This document shows positions 1 through 9,803 of a stretch of 64,000 nucleotides of DNA, piece by piece (the first letter of the stretch is position 1; each line of letters starts with the position of its first letter). The DNA lies in assembly GCA_900323505.1 (NCBI GenBank), contig OOIN01000034.1:434001-498000 (forward strand), in the 5' to 3' direction. The translations under genes were made by a program, and so were the position numbers. The notes under the pieces were generated by a model. That model did no database searches. It saw only the letters and a list, made by a program, of their open reading frames with translations, and had not been told where the DNA came from. The stretch is from Ustilago trichophora (taxonomy: Eukaryota > Basidiomycota > Ustilaginomycetes > Ustilaginales > Ustilaginaceae).

Positions 1-394
1 CTGGTCTCTGGAAAGCGAAATCTCTCAAAAAGTCGCCTCCAGAGCCTGAAAATGCCTTTTGAAACTGGGACAGAGGTACGTTGACGGCGGAAGGGATGAT
101 ACCTTGGGCGACTTCGTTAGGTTCACGGACGTCAATAATGGTGATTTCGCCAGAAGGAGATTCGGTCTCGGGTTTAAGTTCGGAATACTTGACGATTCCT
201 TTGCTTTGCCAGGTAGTGTCTTTGGAGAAGAGGGAGGAGGTGCTGGTGAAACTTCGAAGGAGGGGGTTGATGGAGGGTCTGGGTGTGAGACGGGTGCCGG
301 CAAGGGTGGGGGTGAAAAGGGCGGTGCGGGGGAGGACGGTAGGCGCAAAGCGGAGCGCTCGAGTGGCGGTACGGGCGAGAGATCGTGCCGACAT
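1..394 (-). CDS. Rhodanese-domain protein, mitochondrial type (3' end outside window)
   Basis: Reading leftward from an ATG at 394 the frame stays open to the window edge, giving the first 131 residues. The N-terminus is rich in Arg, Ala, Thr and Pro with no acidic residue for about 50 residues (starts MSARSLARTATRAL), as expected of a mitochondrial presequence. It then enters the start of a rhodanese fold: a KYSEL helix, the IIDVREPNE strand-turn and the IPSAVNVPLSQF segment. Family knowledge: single-domain rhodaneses of the Rdl1/Rdl2 type transfer sulfane sulfur in mitochondria through an active-site Cys. That Cys would lie beyond the window, so catalytic competence cannot be judged here. 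Confidence 0.85.
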   Translation of the reverse strand, partial: MSARSLARTATRALRFAPTVLPRTALFTPTLAGTRLTPRPSINPLLRSFTSTSSLFSKDTTWQSKGIVKYSELKPETESPSGEITIIDVREPNEVAQGIIPSAVNVPLSQFQKAFSGSGGDFLRDFAFQRP

Positions 395-802
395 GTTGAA
401 AAGGAGGTGAATGAAGGTTGGTCTGGAACAGGGTAAGGATGGCGGTGAGAAGAAGGGAATGATTGGGATGGATGAACTTAGACGCGAGGTCAAGTTGGGC
501 TGGTCGGTGCGCATAAATCCAGCCTTGCGTGATTCTGCCCGATTCGTGCGGCATTTTCTTCTTTTGTCTCAATCCTCCACTTTCACTTTGCCCCTTCTCA
601 CAATCTGCTTTGACTTGTGTCGGCATCACCATCTCGTCACCCCCTTCCCACCGTTCACATCGACTCACATCAACTCACACACTACTCACAGCATTCTTAG
701 CAGCCTTTTTTAATAACTTCTTCCATTCTTCTTTTTGTTCAACATGGCTGTGCAAGTACATATCAATCCTCGATAGAATCAATATAAAAAACATTGACCG
801 TC
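395..802. other. Intergenic, rhodanese promoter side and CCDC124 3' side
   Basis: About 400 bases. The side next to the rhodanese start is the likely promoter of that gene and contains pyrimidine-rich runs. No frame with coding character and no RNA gene was seen. Confidence 0.6.
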
Positions 803-1608
803 TTAAGCGTCACGCAACCTCTTCTCAGTTTGACTCCTCTTACTCTCCAGCGCAGCCAGCTTATCCTCCTTACTAGCATCATAGGCGACGGTCAGCTGGT
901 TGAACGGATTATCGGGATGCTTCTGGAATTGTTTATACAACAGATCGTGATACTGTTGCAATCTTAGACCCTTATGTTCCTCCTTGATGATTGGCAGTTC
1001 TCTTTCCTTGTAAGCCTCAAATGCAGCTTTGAACCTTCTCTCTGGATGTCTCTCGATCTGCCCGGCAGCAGCACCTTTACTGGCGTTATCGGAACGCTCG
1101 TTGACCAACGACATGGCATCCAGGGCGTCATCCAGATTCGAGGCAGAGAAGGATGCGATGGCACCATCGATCCCTGTTGGGCCGCCGGACTTGAGCGCCG
1201 ACTTCTTGGGGGCTCCTTTACCCTTGTTAGCCGACTTGATGGGGGCAGTGGGGGTGGCAGCTTCATCTTCAGCTTCGAGACGTCTCTTCTCTTCGGCTTT
1301 GCGCGCGGCTTCGGCTGCCTTGTCAGCTTTCTTCTCGGCTGCGGTTTTACCACGACCCCCGGCAGGATCTTCCCAGCGTGCGGCCTCGGCGGCTTCGGCG
1401 CGAGCAGCAGCTTCGGAGGCCTTCTTGTCCTCGTTCGCGGCCTTTTTGGCCCTGCCAGATTCCTTTTTGGCGTTACCTCCTATATCATCGAGCAATCGTG
1501 TCACACGCGTAGAAGGGGGGGAGGGGAGGAAATAGAGCGTCCAAGTTAGCTGGGTGTAGAGAATGACACGAGTGGCAAGTGTGAGAGAGACGTACCTTTA
1601 GCCGGCAT
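803..1608 (-). CDS. CCDC124/Lso2-like ribosome-associated coiled-coil protein
   Basis: Two exons: 1608-1596 (13 bases, MPAK plus one base) and 1479-803, joined across a 116-base intron with GT at 1595-1594 and AG at 1481-1480. The spliced start reads MPAKGGNAKKESGRAKKAA, which matches the start of CCDC124 proteins. A long, charged Ala/Glu/Lys coiled coil follows, and the C-terminal third carries the family signature RHPERRFKAAFEAYKE, LRLQQYHDLL and HPDNPFNQ. Known of the family: CCDC124, yeast Lso2 and fission-yeast Oxs1 bind idle 80S ribosomes or act in stress responses. The tiny first exon is easy to miss; without it the start would fall at an unrelated internal codon inside the intron. Confidence 0.88.
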
Positions 1609-1999
1609 CGTAAAAAGCTCAACAATGGGAGATGAACAATGTGTGGTGATAAGAGATGGTGATGGTGACGGGTGGGAAAAGGCTACATGAGGTAGATGTG
1701 GACTTGGTCGGTCGATCACGCTTTCAGGTTGAAAATCAGATCAGATTAAATTAAAGCTCTCGCAGAGTGTCTGCATTTTTTCCAGCCACACCACACCTCC
1801 ACTTCTCTTTCTCTCTCGCGCTTCCTCGCGTTGGCTAGGTCGGCCCTTTTCGGCCCCCTTGCTTCTCCCCTCCATATGCTTTTGATTCCCAGCTCAATCA
1901 TTTGGCACATCACACACACATATACAGAGACACCGTCCGTTCAAGACGTCGAGATGCTATGCTTTGCTCCTTGTATTTGGGATCGCTTTGCTACAGAAT
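1609..1999. other. Intergenic between CCDC124-like gene and NAD kinase
   Basis: About 390 bases containing the upstream region of the CCDC124-like gene and the 3' side of the kinase gene. A CT-rich stretch lies at about 1790-1830. No gene seen. Confidence 0.55.
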
Positions 2000-3657
2000 C
2001 TAATCATCTTCCTCCTCCTCAAATCCACCATTGCCACTAAGCGTCCCTCTACCACCGAAGCTTGCATTGAACTTGAGGAGAGTGTTGATGTCTCGTACCC
2101 AATCGTCTTCGCCTCTGTCCGAGTATTTTTCGCCCGTGTCGACGTCGGATGTGAGTGATGGGGGACTGTCTTGATCGGACCCCTTGCGGCTGACGCAAGG
2201 GATGGGGAAAGGGCTCATGGAGACTTGAAGGTATTCTCCAGGTTGAAGAAGTTTCGATACGCGACCGTCGACGGTGAGCTCTGCGGGAGAGCGGGAGTCG
2301 TCCGAGATCTGTGAAATCCATAACGACGTTATCAGGATGGTACAGGGGTGTCAGAATGACCTAAAAGGGAGGTGTAAGGGAGATGAAAGAGGGAAAAGGC
2401 GCTTACCTTGAGCTGGATGACCGAGTCACTAGGTAGGAGGACAGTGCGGAAGCTAAGAGAGCGCGGGCAGATGGGTGTGAGGACTAGACTTTGAACGGAG
2501 GGGTGGACGATGGGTCCTCCTGCAGAGAGAGAGTAGGCTGTGGATCCGGTCGGCGTGGCGACGATGAGTCCATCCGACTGTCAGAGAGAAGCACAGTAAG
2601 AGCATCATCAGATACAATTCTGCCACTGATCAAAGTGGTGAGCATGAGCTTCTGGCTAAAGACTTACGATAGCTTGTGTGAGATGCTGACCATCGACATA
2701 GGCATCGATCTTGGTCATGTGTGGCTCCCTTCCCCTATGCAGTGTAACCTCGTTCATCAGATGCACATCGTAGCACCCTCCGCCTTCCCTCCTATCCTCG
2801 ATCTGACAGAAAGTCTCTCCATCCTTCCTGTGGCTTGTCTGCCGCAGCCTCATCCTCAACAACAAGCTGATGTTTCCTTCGACCATATCCTTTACCGCCT
2901 CTTTATATCCACTTATATCATATGGCAACAAAAATCCCAGCGTTCCCATTGAGAAACTCAACACCGGGGGAACAGCATCTCTATCGAACAGACTCGAAAC
3001 GTGCAATATAGATCCGTCTCCACCGAGCGTGATCACGAAATCTGTTTTTTGCGCCAATAGGCTCTTCTCGCTTGGATCCGCCGAGATGAGCTCCGGATAG
3101 GTCGATGCAAGCTCGCCATCGTTGGAGTCAATGACTTGGGACTCGAGGATGATGTTGAGCGAAGGATATGTGGTGCGCATGTGACGGATGATGCGAGACA
3201 TTGCTTTTGTTGCCCGATGATCGCGCGCTTTTTTGACAATGAGTACATTGGAAGGAGGAGAGATCCAGGAAAATGTATGGGTGCCGGCATAGCTGCTTCC
3301 TATTCGAGTGGTGATCTTGTTGCCGCGACGGGGTGGAATGACTTTAGAGAGTCGACCGGCGGGGCCGACGGTGACGTCGACTTTGTCAGGTAGGTCGCGG
3401 AGGGTTGGGCGTGATCGTTCGGGTAACTTTTCGGCGGCGCGGGGAGAGAGGCCCGAAGAAAAGGTCCTTGAGTGTAAAGCTGGCAATACAGCTGACGAAC
3501 ATCTTTGGGTGCGGCTGTTGGATCGAGCGTTGGACTGAATCTGTCTAGAAATGCAGGGAGCAGCTGTGAGAGCAACATTCGTACGACGCGCAAGCAACAG
3601 CTCTGCAGTGGCCGCAATGCTTGTAATAGGAAGCCTGCGAGGTATCGCCACTACCAT
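2000..3657 (-). CDS. POS5: NAD(H) kinase, Pos5-type, mitochondrial
   Basis: Three exons, all phase 0: 3657-2668, 2577-2407 and 2308-2000, giving 489 residues. The first 90 residues are Arg/Ser/Ala rich and suit a mitochondrial presequence. The catalytic and nucleotide-binding motifs are GGDGS (about residues 212-216), the NE of MNEVTLHRG (about 302-303) and, straddling the first splice, [15 protein letters not shown] (about 331-345). Family knowledge: the enzyme phosphorylates NADH or NAD to make mitochondrial NADPH for iron-sulfur and antioxidant metabolism. The motif crossing the exon 1/2 junction confirms that junction. The C-terminal tail beyond about residue 420 is acidic (ends FEEEEDD) and not typical of the core fold. 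Assignment to Pos5 rather than a cytosolic Utr1-type kinase rests on the presequence. Confidence 0.9.
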
Positions 3658-4728
3658 GATGTCGTTCGCAGGCTACAGCCGGCGTCGTGTCGAAAATGAT
3701 GATGATGATAAACAGAAGAAAGGCTGACTCGAGCGTGCTTAGTTGAGAATGTACTCCACTTTCGACCGGGACCCTATTGAGCGATTTTGTCAGCTTTGTT
3801 ACACCGTTGGAGCGTACAGTCTAATTCCAAGCCTTTTTTTGCGATTTTGAAATTCGAGCGAGCTTCCACCGAATACAGAAAATGCTCAGTCCGAGATGGT
3901 TTCGGCATGGACATGCTCGATTGCAAATCCATGAAGCCTTTCAAACGCGGCTCGTCCTGGCCAGATCAATGGCATACAGTTCATGATGAAGATTGGGAAG
4001 GCTCCTCATAGAAATTCATATTCTTGCAACTGAATGGGGAGAGGAGTGAACTGTGGGTGCCAACGCCAAGCACAACGAGATTATCGCTATCTATCGCAAT
4101 CTACAATTGTCGCGTGGGAGATGCACATCTTCCAAAAAGAAAACAAAATTTAGAAGAAAAAAAAAAGTGTGAGAAACGGGGACGGAAAGGTCCGTCCTGC
4201 CTTTCTTTCCCCTTTTTTTTTATTTTATTTTTTGTGGCATGTCATACTTGAAAGCAGATAGATCTCTGTGATAGCAGCGACGGCTGTTTGAGCGGACAAT
4301 TTTCATATTCTATGCCGAGTTGCTCGATTGGATTCAGCAATGCTACTGTACTGTACCCTCGGAGGTCACCTGCTCCTGGTAAGTGGTGAAAGAAAAAGTT
4401 CTTCTGCAGCGGGTATGACTCGGTCCCTGACAAGCACACTGAAGAGAGTGAGGTCAGCATTGCCTTTGTTTGGACCGTTGCCCCGTTACTGGCGTCAAGT
4501 CCGTCTTTGGTTACGCCGCCTGTTTCCGTTGGGTGCGAGAACAAGGGGAGAGTGTGCATAGATTCGGGTGGATTCAGACCCTTGCCACATTACCTCGTGG
4601 CAGAAAGCGAGATCTCTTGTTCTTCTGGAAATTTAATACTCCTGTCCTCCCTCCCTTTCCTAGATTCCCTTCTTTCCTTTCCTTTCCAACCAACATCATC
4701 CATCACCTTTGCTGCGTCTCTGTTCGCG
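3658..4728. other. Divergent promoter region, NAD kinase and MFS carrier
   Basis: About 1.07 kb between two divergent starts. It includes a short A run near 4158 and a T-rich stretch at 4208-4232, a TACTGTACTGTACC motif at 4344-4357 (one of many such motifs in the intergenic DNA of this window), and a CT-rich leader just before the carrier start. No supported gene. Confidence 0.6.
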
Positions 4729-6515
4729 ATGGCGTCCAACACCGTCACCTCCGCAGCGTCGACTGCCATCTCCGAGCGTCGACTGCTCTGGAAGATCGAC
4801 CTCCTCCTCATGCCCCTCATGACCATCGCCTATGGTCTCCAGTTCTACGACAAGGCCATTCTCGCTTCCGCCTCCATCTTTGGCATCCTCAAGGACCTCG
4901 ATCTCGCCGTTGTCCACCCTGGCCGTCCTCCCAAGACCTCGCTCGAGCGTTACTCTACTGCAACCTCGGCATTTTACTGGGGCTACCTCGTCGCTGCCCT
5001 CCCCATGGCTTTGCTGGTGCAGCGTTTTCGCCCTAATGTCTTCCTTGGTTGTGCCATCGTTCTCTGGGGTATCATTGTCATCCTCACCCCTGCGATTGGC
5101 AGCTGGCGGGGACTGATTGCTCAGCGATTCTTCCTCGGTGCCATCGAAAGTGCGGTCAGCCCAGGATTCGTCCAGATCACCAGGTCCTGGTACAAGAGGT
5201 CCGAACAGCCGCTCAGATTGGGTATCTGGTACTCCGCCACAGGTCTCTTCTCTATCTTCTCCGGTCTAGTCAACTACGGCCTGGGCAAGGCAGGATCTAG
5301 GGCGGGAGCAAAGTTACATGCTTGGAAGTACATGTTCCTCTTCGCTGGATCACTCACCATCTTGTTCGGAGTTGTCATGCTCCTTCTCCTGCCATCGGCT
5401 CCTATTGGAGACGCACTACTCAGAATCCCAGGATACAACCGCTTCTCGCCCCAAGAAAAGAGTCTCGCTGCTGGCCGACTGCGTTCCAACATCACCGGCG
5501 AGTCGGACGCAGATGATTCCTCGACTCTCCGTGCTTCCGAAGAGCACAAAGAGGACCACCTTGACGATGAACTTCACACGCCGGCAAAAATCGCCGCTCC
5601 CATCGAGGCACCCGCTACCCCTCTCCCCACTGGTGGCCTCAAAGATAAGCTTGCTTCCATGAACGTCTCGGCTTCGACCTCGGGTATTCGAGAACGTTGG
5701 AACATGGCGCAGGTCAAAGAGGCACTCATGGACTACAAGATTTACATCTTTTTCCTGCAGGCTATCTCAATATATGTGTGCAATGGTGGTAAGTATCTGA
5801 TCCAGTCGAAGTGCTCTTGATTGTTTCTTGCCACTGACCATGCTTTGACACTTCTTTTCCTCGTCTTGTTTTCCGATCTGCAGGTGTCACGGCATTCGGC
5901 GCATACATCATCAAATCCTTCGGCTACACCTCTCTCCGCTCGATCATCCTTCAGACGCCCGGAGGCGCCACTACCTGCATCTCGATCTACCTGTCGACCA
6001 TTGTTGTGCTCAAAGTCAAGAATTCACGCTCCATCCTGCTCATCCTCACCTGTCTTCCCGTCATGGTGGGAGCGGCCATGATCTGGAAGGGCAACTGGAG
6101 CAACCGCGCTGTCCCCTTGGCAGGCTACTACCTTCTCCCGATCTTTGGTGCACCTTTTGTCCTCATGCTCTCGCTCAGCACTGCAAATGTGGCCGGTGCC
6201 ACCAAGCAGTCAATCACCTCTGCCTTTGTCTTTGCAGGCTACAACGTGGGCAACATCGTAGCCCCTTACTTGACGCTGGCCAGCGAAGCACCTATTCACT
6301 ACAGAAAGACTTTTGTTGCCATCATCACCTGCATGGCTATCACTATCGTCTTGACCTTGGTGCTGGATGCTGGATTGTGGTGGCAGAACAAACAGAGGAG
6401 AAAGGCAAGGGAGCAGGAGGGAAAGAGTAAGGAAGAGATCGATGAGATCAAGAAGAGAGCTATCCTCGAGGACTGGACTGATTGGCAGAACCCTTACTTC
6501 GAGTATGCTTACTAG
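4729..6515 (+). CDS. MFS transporter, allantoate/nicotinate permease (Dal5/Tna1) group
   Basis: Two exons, 4729-5788 and 5884-6515 (intron 95 bases, GTAAGT..CAG, splitting a Gly codon), giving 563 residues. The ATG at 4729 was chosen because the first hydrophobic segment follows (LLLMPLMTIAYGLQFYDKA) and the upstream frame is a pyrimidine-rich leader. About 12 membrane segments are visible, six before and six after a hydrophilic loop of about 100 residues rich in Ser, Asp and Glu. The FYDKA element after segment 1 and the ERW..AQVKEALMDYKIY entry into the second half are typical of the anion:cation symporter family that carries allantoate, nicotinate and related organic acids. The substrate cannot be read from sequence. 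It is divergent from the NAD kinase gene across about 1 kb; any functional link through nicotinate is speculative. Confidence 0.85.
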
Positions 6516-7470
6516 AAGTTGCACCCCACTCTTTTAAAAGACAGAATAGAAACACACTGAAACAGGAATCGTAAAGAGTCCACTCGCTCGCTTTCCATGC
6601 AAAGACTTGTTAAGCGCTCTCGCTGTGTGTGATGAATTCCCATCGAGTCTTGTGAAAGGTGAGATGCGATGCTATGCTGGACGCTTGGGTGTTGGCGACG
6701 ACTGCATTATAGGCTTGCTTTCATGCGTGGCTGAGTCAAAAATATCTGGTTCGAGTCAGCACTGGTCTAGAAACGCGTTCGAAAGCATCTCCTTCTAGTT
6801 ACCACTAACTCCAACTTAATGCCCCCTCCTCATACCGATACGAGCCCCCAAAAACCCCGTTAGCCCTACTTCTCCGAAACAATCATCATGACAAGCCTCG
6901 TCGTGGGTGAGACAGACATCACTTATAAAATTCACATTGCTACCCTGCAGGACTCCGATCTCTTTGTGAAAACGGTCAACGACATGGCCATAGATTGTGC
7001 CAGTCGGGGCATCTCGCCACTCACCGTGGCGATTATAGAAGATCCCGTTGTAGAATCGGGGTCTTTTGCCGACAACCATAGCGGCGTAATAGCGCTGTAT
7101 TTCAGGGAGGTTGGCTCGCACTACTCGCCGAATGCAAGCACATCCGTTTGGGACGCAGAGCGCCTCTTGCAAGTCATCAAGAACGAACCTCCGGGTATCC
7201 ATCTACTGTGTTATCCGGAGTCCTACTGTGCTCATTGAATATAAAAGCAACAACAACACAAAGGTGGGAAGATGGGATGTTGACATACGAAAAACACTTC
7301 TTCAGCCTTGGGACAGACAGGGGTTGGTTGATCAGCAGGGTTTCTCGGTCTAAGTTGGAATCAAAGGTTTCCCGCTTTGCGCAAATCCTTTACCATGCAT
7401 AGACACACATTGTCCTTGTAATGCTGTAATCACCATCCCCCAGCAGCTTCTGGATAAGTTGATTGAATTG
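6516..7470. other. Intergenic region with two overlapping antisense open frames
   Basis: Downstream of the MFS gene. A minus-strand frame (7202 to 6816, 128 residues, ATG start) and a plus-strand frame (6888 to 7238, 116 residues, ATG start) overlap almost completely in mirrored register, codon position 1 on codon position 3. In this register each tends to keep the other open, so at most one is likely a gene. Both read like ordinary protein with mixed composition; neither has a motif I recognise. The plus-strand frame is 3' to the MFS gene in the same direction. No choice between them can be made by eye. Confidence 0.3.
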
Positions 7471-8805
7471 ATGGCGCTTTCACGTCATGATGGAAGTACA
7501 TATCATAATCTTGCAACCGCTAACTCATCGGAAAACGGAGAGTGTCAATCGCTTGACGCAGGGTCCAGTCTTTGTGCTTTTTTTTTTTCGGCCTCGACTA
7601 CCTTCCGCTTCCGCATCCACCTACCCTACCATCTGCTCACTATCACCTCACATCATCGCTCCCGTACTATATCTTTGCCATTCGCGCTTTCTCATAAAGA
7701 TGAGCTTGAGGCTCTGTTGAAGCTATACCTGGTGGATCTCCAACCTAAGACACCAAGCGATCAGAAAGTGACGCAGCCAGATCTCCCATTGTGCATCGCA
7801 TGGAAGCACCCTGATCCTGTCATGAACGAAGCGATGCTAAGCCTGAACGGCTTAATCACCATCATAGAGACCAACAACCCCATCCTGCCTTCCTTTCTCG
7901 TCATTTCGGAGTATGAATTGCAGAAGCCGTCTCATACAGACGAAGCAGAGTCGAGCAAAGCTGCTTCACTGCCGAACAAGCGGCGCAGAACACGACTCGA
8001 CCAAGATACACACGAATGGACCGTCACTGTGGGCAGCAAAGACGGCTGGTGGAGCTCCTCCCTTCCCTACGTTGAAGTACAAGAGCTTGTTCTCCGCACA
8101 GAAAATCTGGCTGGTCCCCAAAGTTTGTCGCAAGACAGCTCCATCACGTTCGCAAACAAGATACGCACAGCCTTCGAAAGAAACAGTGTCATGTTTGGCA
8201 TCTCCAAATCGGCCGCTCCCGACGCCAGCCTGTGGGGAGCAATCAAGCTTTTCATCGATCTGACGGTCGACCCTGTGGAGCTCAAGCTAATCCGACTCAC
8301 CGACAAGGCCGCGCTTCGGAAGAGTACAAGTCATCTCCTTCTACGATGCGATACAACCTCGCAAGCGCTCAAAGTTGAAACACAATCAATGTCATCATTC
8401 GACCAGCACCAATTGCAGAAAAAATTGGAAGCAACGCAACAAGCCCTCAAGGAAGAACGACACAAGTACCGCTCGCTTCTCGCCGCTCCTTCGTCGGCCA
8501 CTTCTCGAGCAGGCAGGAGACCAGTAGTCGGACTGGGTCCAAGCTTTATGAACGGCTCGTCACGAGCAAGGGACATGTATCCTCCTCCATCGTCGCAGTC
8601 TTCTGGATCGAGATCGGGTCTGCCAAGTAGCAGTTCGGGCGCTGGAGGTCCTAGTTCGGACGATGCTTTTTCGATGGCTGCGGATGGTATGAGGGAGTCA
8701 CAAAGGGCTTCGCAGAGAGACGCCACTTCGCTAGTCAACCCTACACGCGTGAGAAGAGCTGATCCCGGGGAGAATGCTGGCTTTGTCGGTGACGATGACG
8801 ACTAG
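7471..8805 (+). CDS. Possible PAXX/XRCC4-superfamily protein (end joining); start unresolved
   Basis: The open frame runs to a stop at 8805. The first in-frame ATG is at 7471, but the region to about 7690 is pyrimidine rich like a leader; the next in-frame ATG is near 7822, and a short upstream exon is also possible. From about 7700 the frame has coding character: a mixed hydrophobic N-terminal half, then a predicted helix (HQLQKKLEATQQALKEERHK), then a disordered Ser/Gly/Pro tail ending SLVNPTRVRR and an acidic GDDDD end. A beta-type head, one helix and a short basic motif at the tip resemble the XRCC4/XLF/PAXX proteins; SLVNP plus basic residues recalls the Ku-binding SLINP tail of PAXX. 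This is a weak, pattern-level match, not a family hit. Otherwise it is an orphan of about 330 to 444 residues. Confidence 0.6.
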   Translation: MALSRHDGSTYHNLATANSSENGECQSLDAGSSLCAFFFSASTTFRFRIHLPYHLLTITSHHRSRTISLPFALSHKDELEALLKLYLVDLQPKTPSDQKVTQPDLPLCIAWKHPDPVMNEAMLSLNGLITIIETNNPILPSFLVISEYELQKPSHTDEAESSKAASLPNKRRRTRLDQDTHEWTVTVGSKDGWWSSSLPYVEVQELVLRTENLAGPQSLSQDSSITFANKIRTAFERNSVMFGISKSAAPDASLWGAIKLFIDLTVDPVELKLIRLTDKAALRKSTSHLLLRCDTTSQALKVETQSMSSFDQHQLQKKLEATQQALKEERHKYRSLLAAPSSATSRAGRRPVVGLGPSFMNGSSRARDMYPPPSSQSSGSRSGLPSSSSGAGGPSSDDAFSMAADGMRESQRASQRDATSLVNPTRVRRADPGENAGFVGDDDD

Positions 8806-9016
8806 ATGTCAAGTATTTTATACCTTCAATTTTTGGCCAATAAATTTTATTGCAATTTCACTTTTCTTTTTCAAAAAGGGTCTACTGCAGCACCGGTGAT
8901 AAATTTCAAACTTTTACTCCACATTTCCCATTCGGTTTGCCAACAACCACTTCTTACAACTACACGACCACCATCATCATCCTCACTCAACCCACACGCA
9001 GACGAGGCAAAGCGCC

Positions 9017-9766
9017 ATGTCAGCACCACCGGGTCGATCGGCCACAGTAACATCACTCAGTGGGCGTGTCAATGCGCTCAAGTTTATGCAACGTGCCTCT
9101 CCTTCCTCCTCCTCCTCCTTTTCCTCTTCTTCGCCTTCTACACCTTCCAAGCCTAGAGTATCGCGTAGGTCACAGCTTGCATCTCCATCTCCTTCAGCTG
9201 GTGCTTCTCCCGCCCCTTCCATTTCAGAATCTTCCGCGCTAGGTGGCGAAGCAGAGGAAGAACAGTGGTCACTCTCCCCCGCTGCAATTGCTAAGCTTCG
9301 GGCCAAGGCACAAGGCAAGAACATCCAGCAAAAAAACGCCGACGCCCTCCCGATTATCTCCCAGGAAGCTGGATTCGACGCTTGGCTCATCACTCGGGAG
9401 AAAGATTCCGTTGTAGCAGAAGAAGAGAAAAAGCCGAACGCCAGACAGACTTTTGGAAAGCTCGGCAAGAACAAACAAGACGACAACGACGAAGAAGAGG
9501 GACAATCCAGAAAGCGGTCGAGGAGCAACAATCACAACAACAAGGACGAAGACGACGGGGGCCTGGAGCCAGACTTTGGATCAGCGAGCCAAGACGAGAA
9601 GTCCAAACCCTCCAAAGGATTCGTCAAGCCAGGCAGCCTAAAATCCGAAAACCCATCAGCGTCCAAGAAAGCTAAAAAGAACACTGGCGGCAAAAAGGAC
9701 CAAGACAAAGTAGTCTTTGCTCGCAAACGTGGTGGAAAGCTCGGCATCTCTGGCGGTGGTCGCTAA
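9017..9766 (+). CDS. MPP6: MPP6-like nuclear exosome cofactor
   Basis: A single exon encoding 249 residues from the ATG at 9017. Near the N-terminus (about residues 14-26) is LSGRVNALKFMQRA, matching the conserved LS..L..MKFMQR element by which MPP6 proteins are recognised. The rest is basic, acidic and Ser-rich low-complexity sequence with nuclear-localisation-like KRSRS and KKAKKN runs, and it ends with KRGGKLGISGGGR. Family knowledge: Mpp6 docks on Rrp40 of the nuclear exosome and helps recruit Mtr4 for 5.8S and surveillance RNA processing. At 249 residues it is longer than the animal protein (about 160). GPI2 starts only 37 bases after the stop. Confidence 0.75.
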   Translation: MSAPPGRSATVTSLSGRVNALKFMQRASPSSSSSFSSSSPSTPSKPRVSRRSQLASPSPSAGASPAPSISESSALGGEAEEEQWSLSPAAIAKLRAKAQGKNIQQKNADALPIISQEAGFDAWLITREKDSVVAEEEKKPNARQTFGKLGKNKQDDNDEEEGQSRKRSRSNNHNNKDEDDGGLEPDFGSASQDEKSKPSKGFVKPGSLKSENPSASKKAKKNTGGKKDQDKVVFARKRGGKLGISGGGR

Positions 9767-9803
9767 AACCTCCCTCCTTTTCTCTAAAAGTATCTCGTCC
9801 AAA

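Noticed and set aside
3984..4032. ATGATGA..CTGA pair in the NAD kinase/MFS intergenic region
   Set aside because: Too short for a box C/D snoRNA and the ends do not pair.
6626..6735. Box C/D-like pair GTGATGA..CTGA
   Set aside because: No terminal stem and no recognisable guide.
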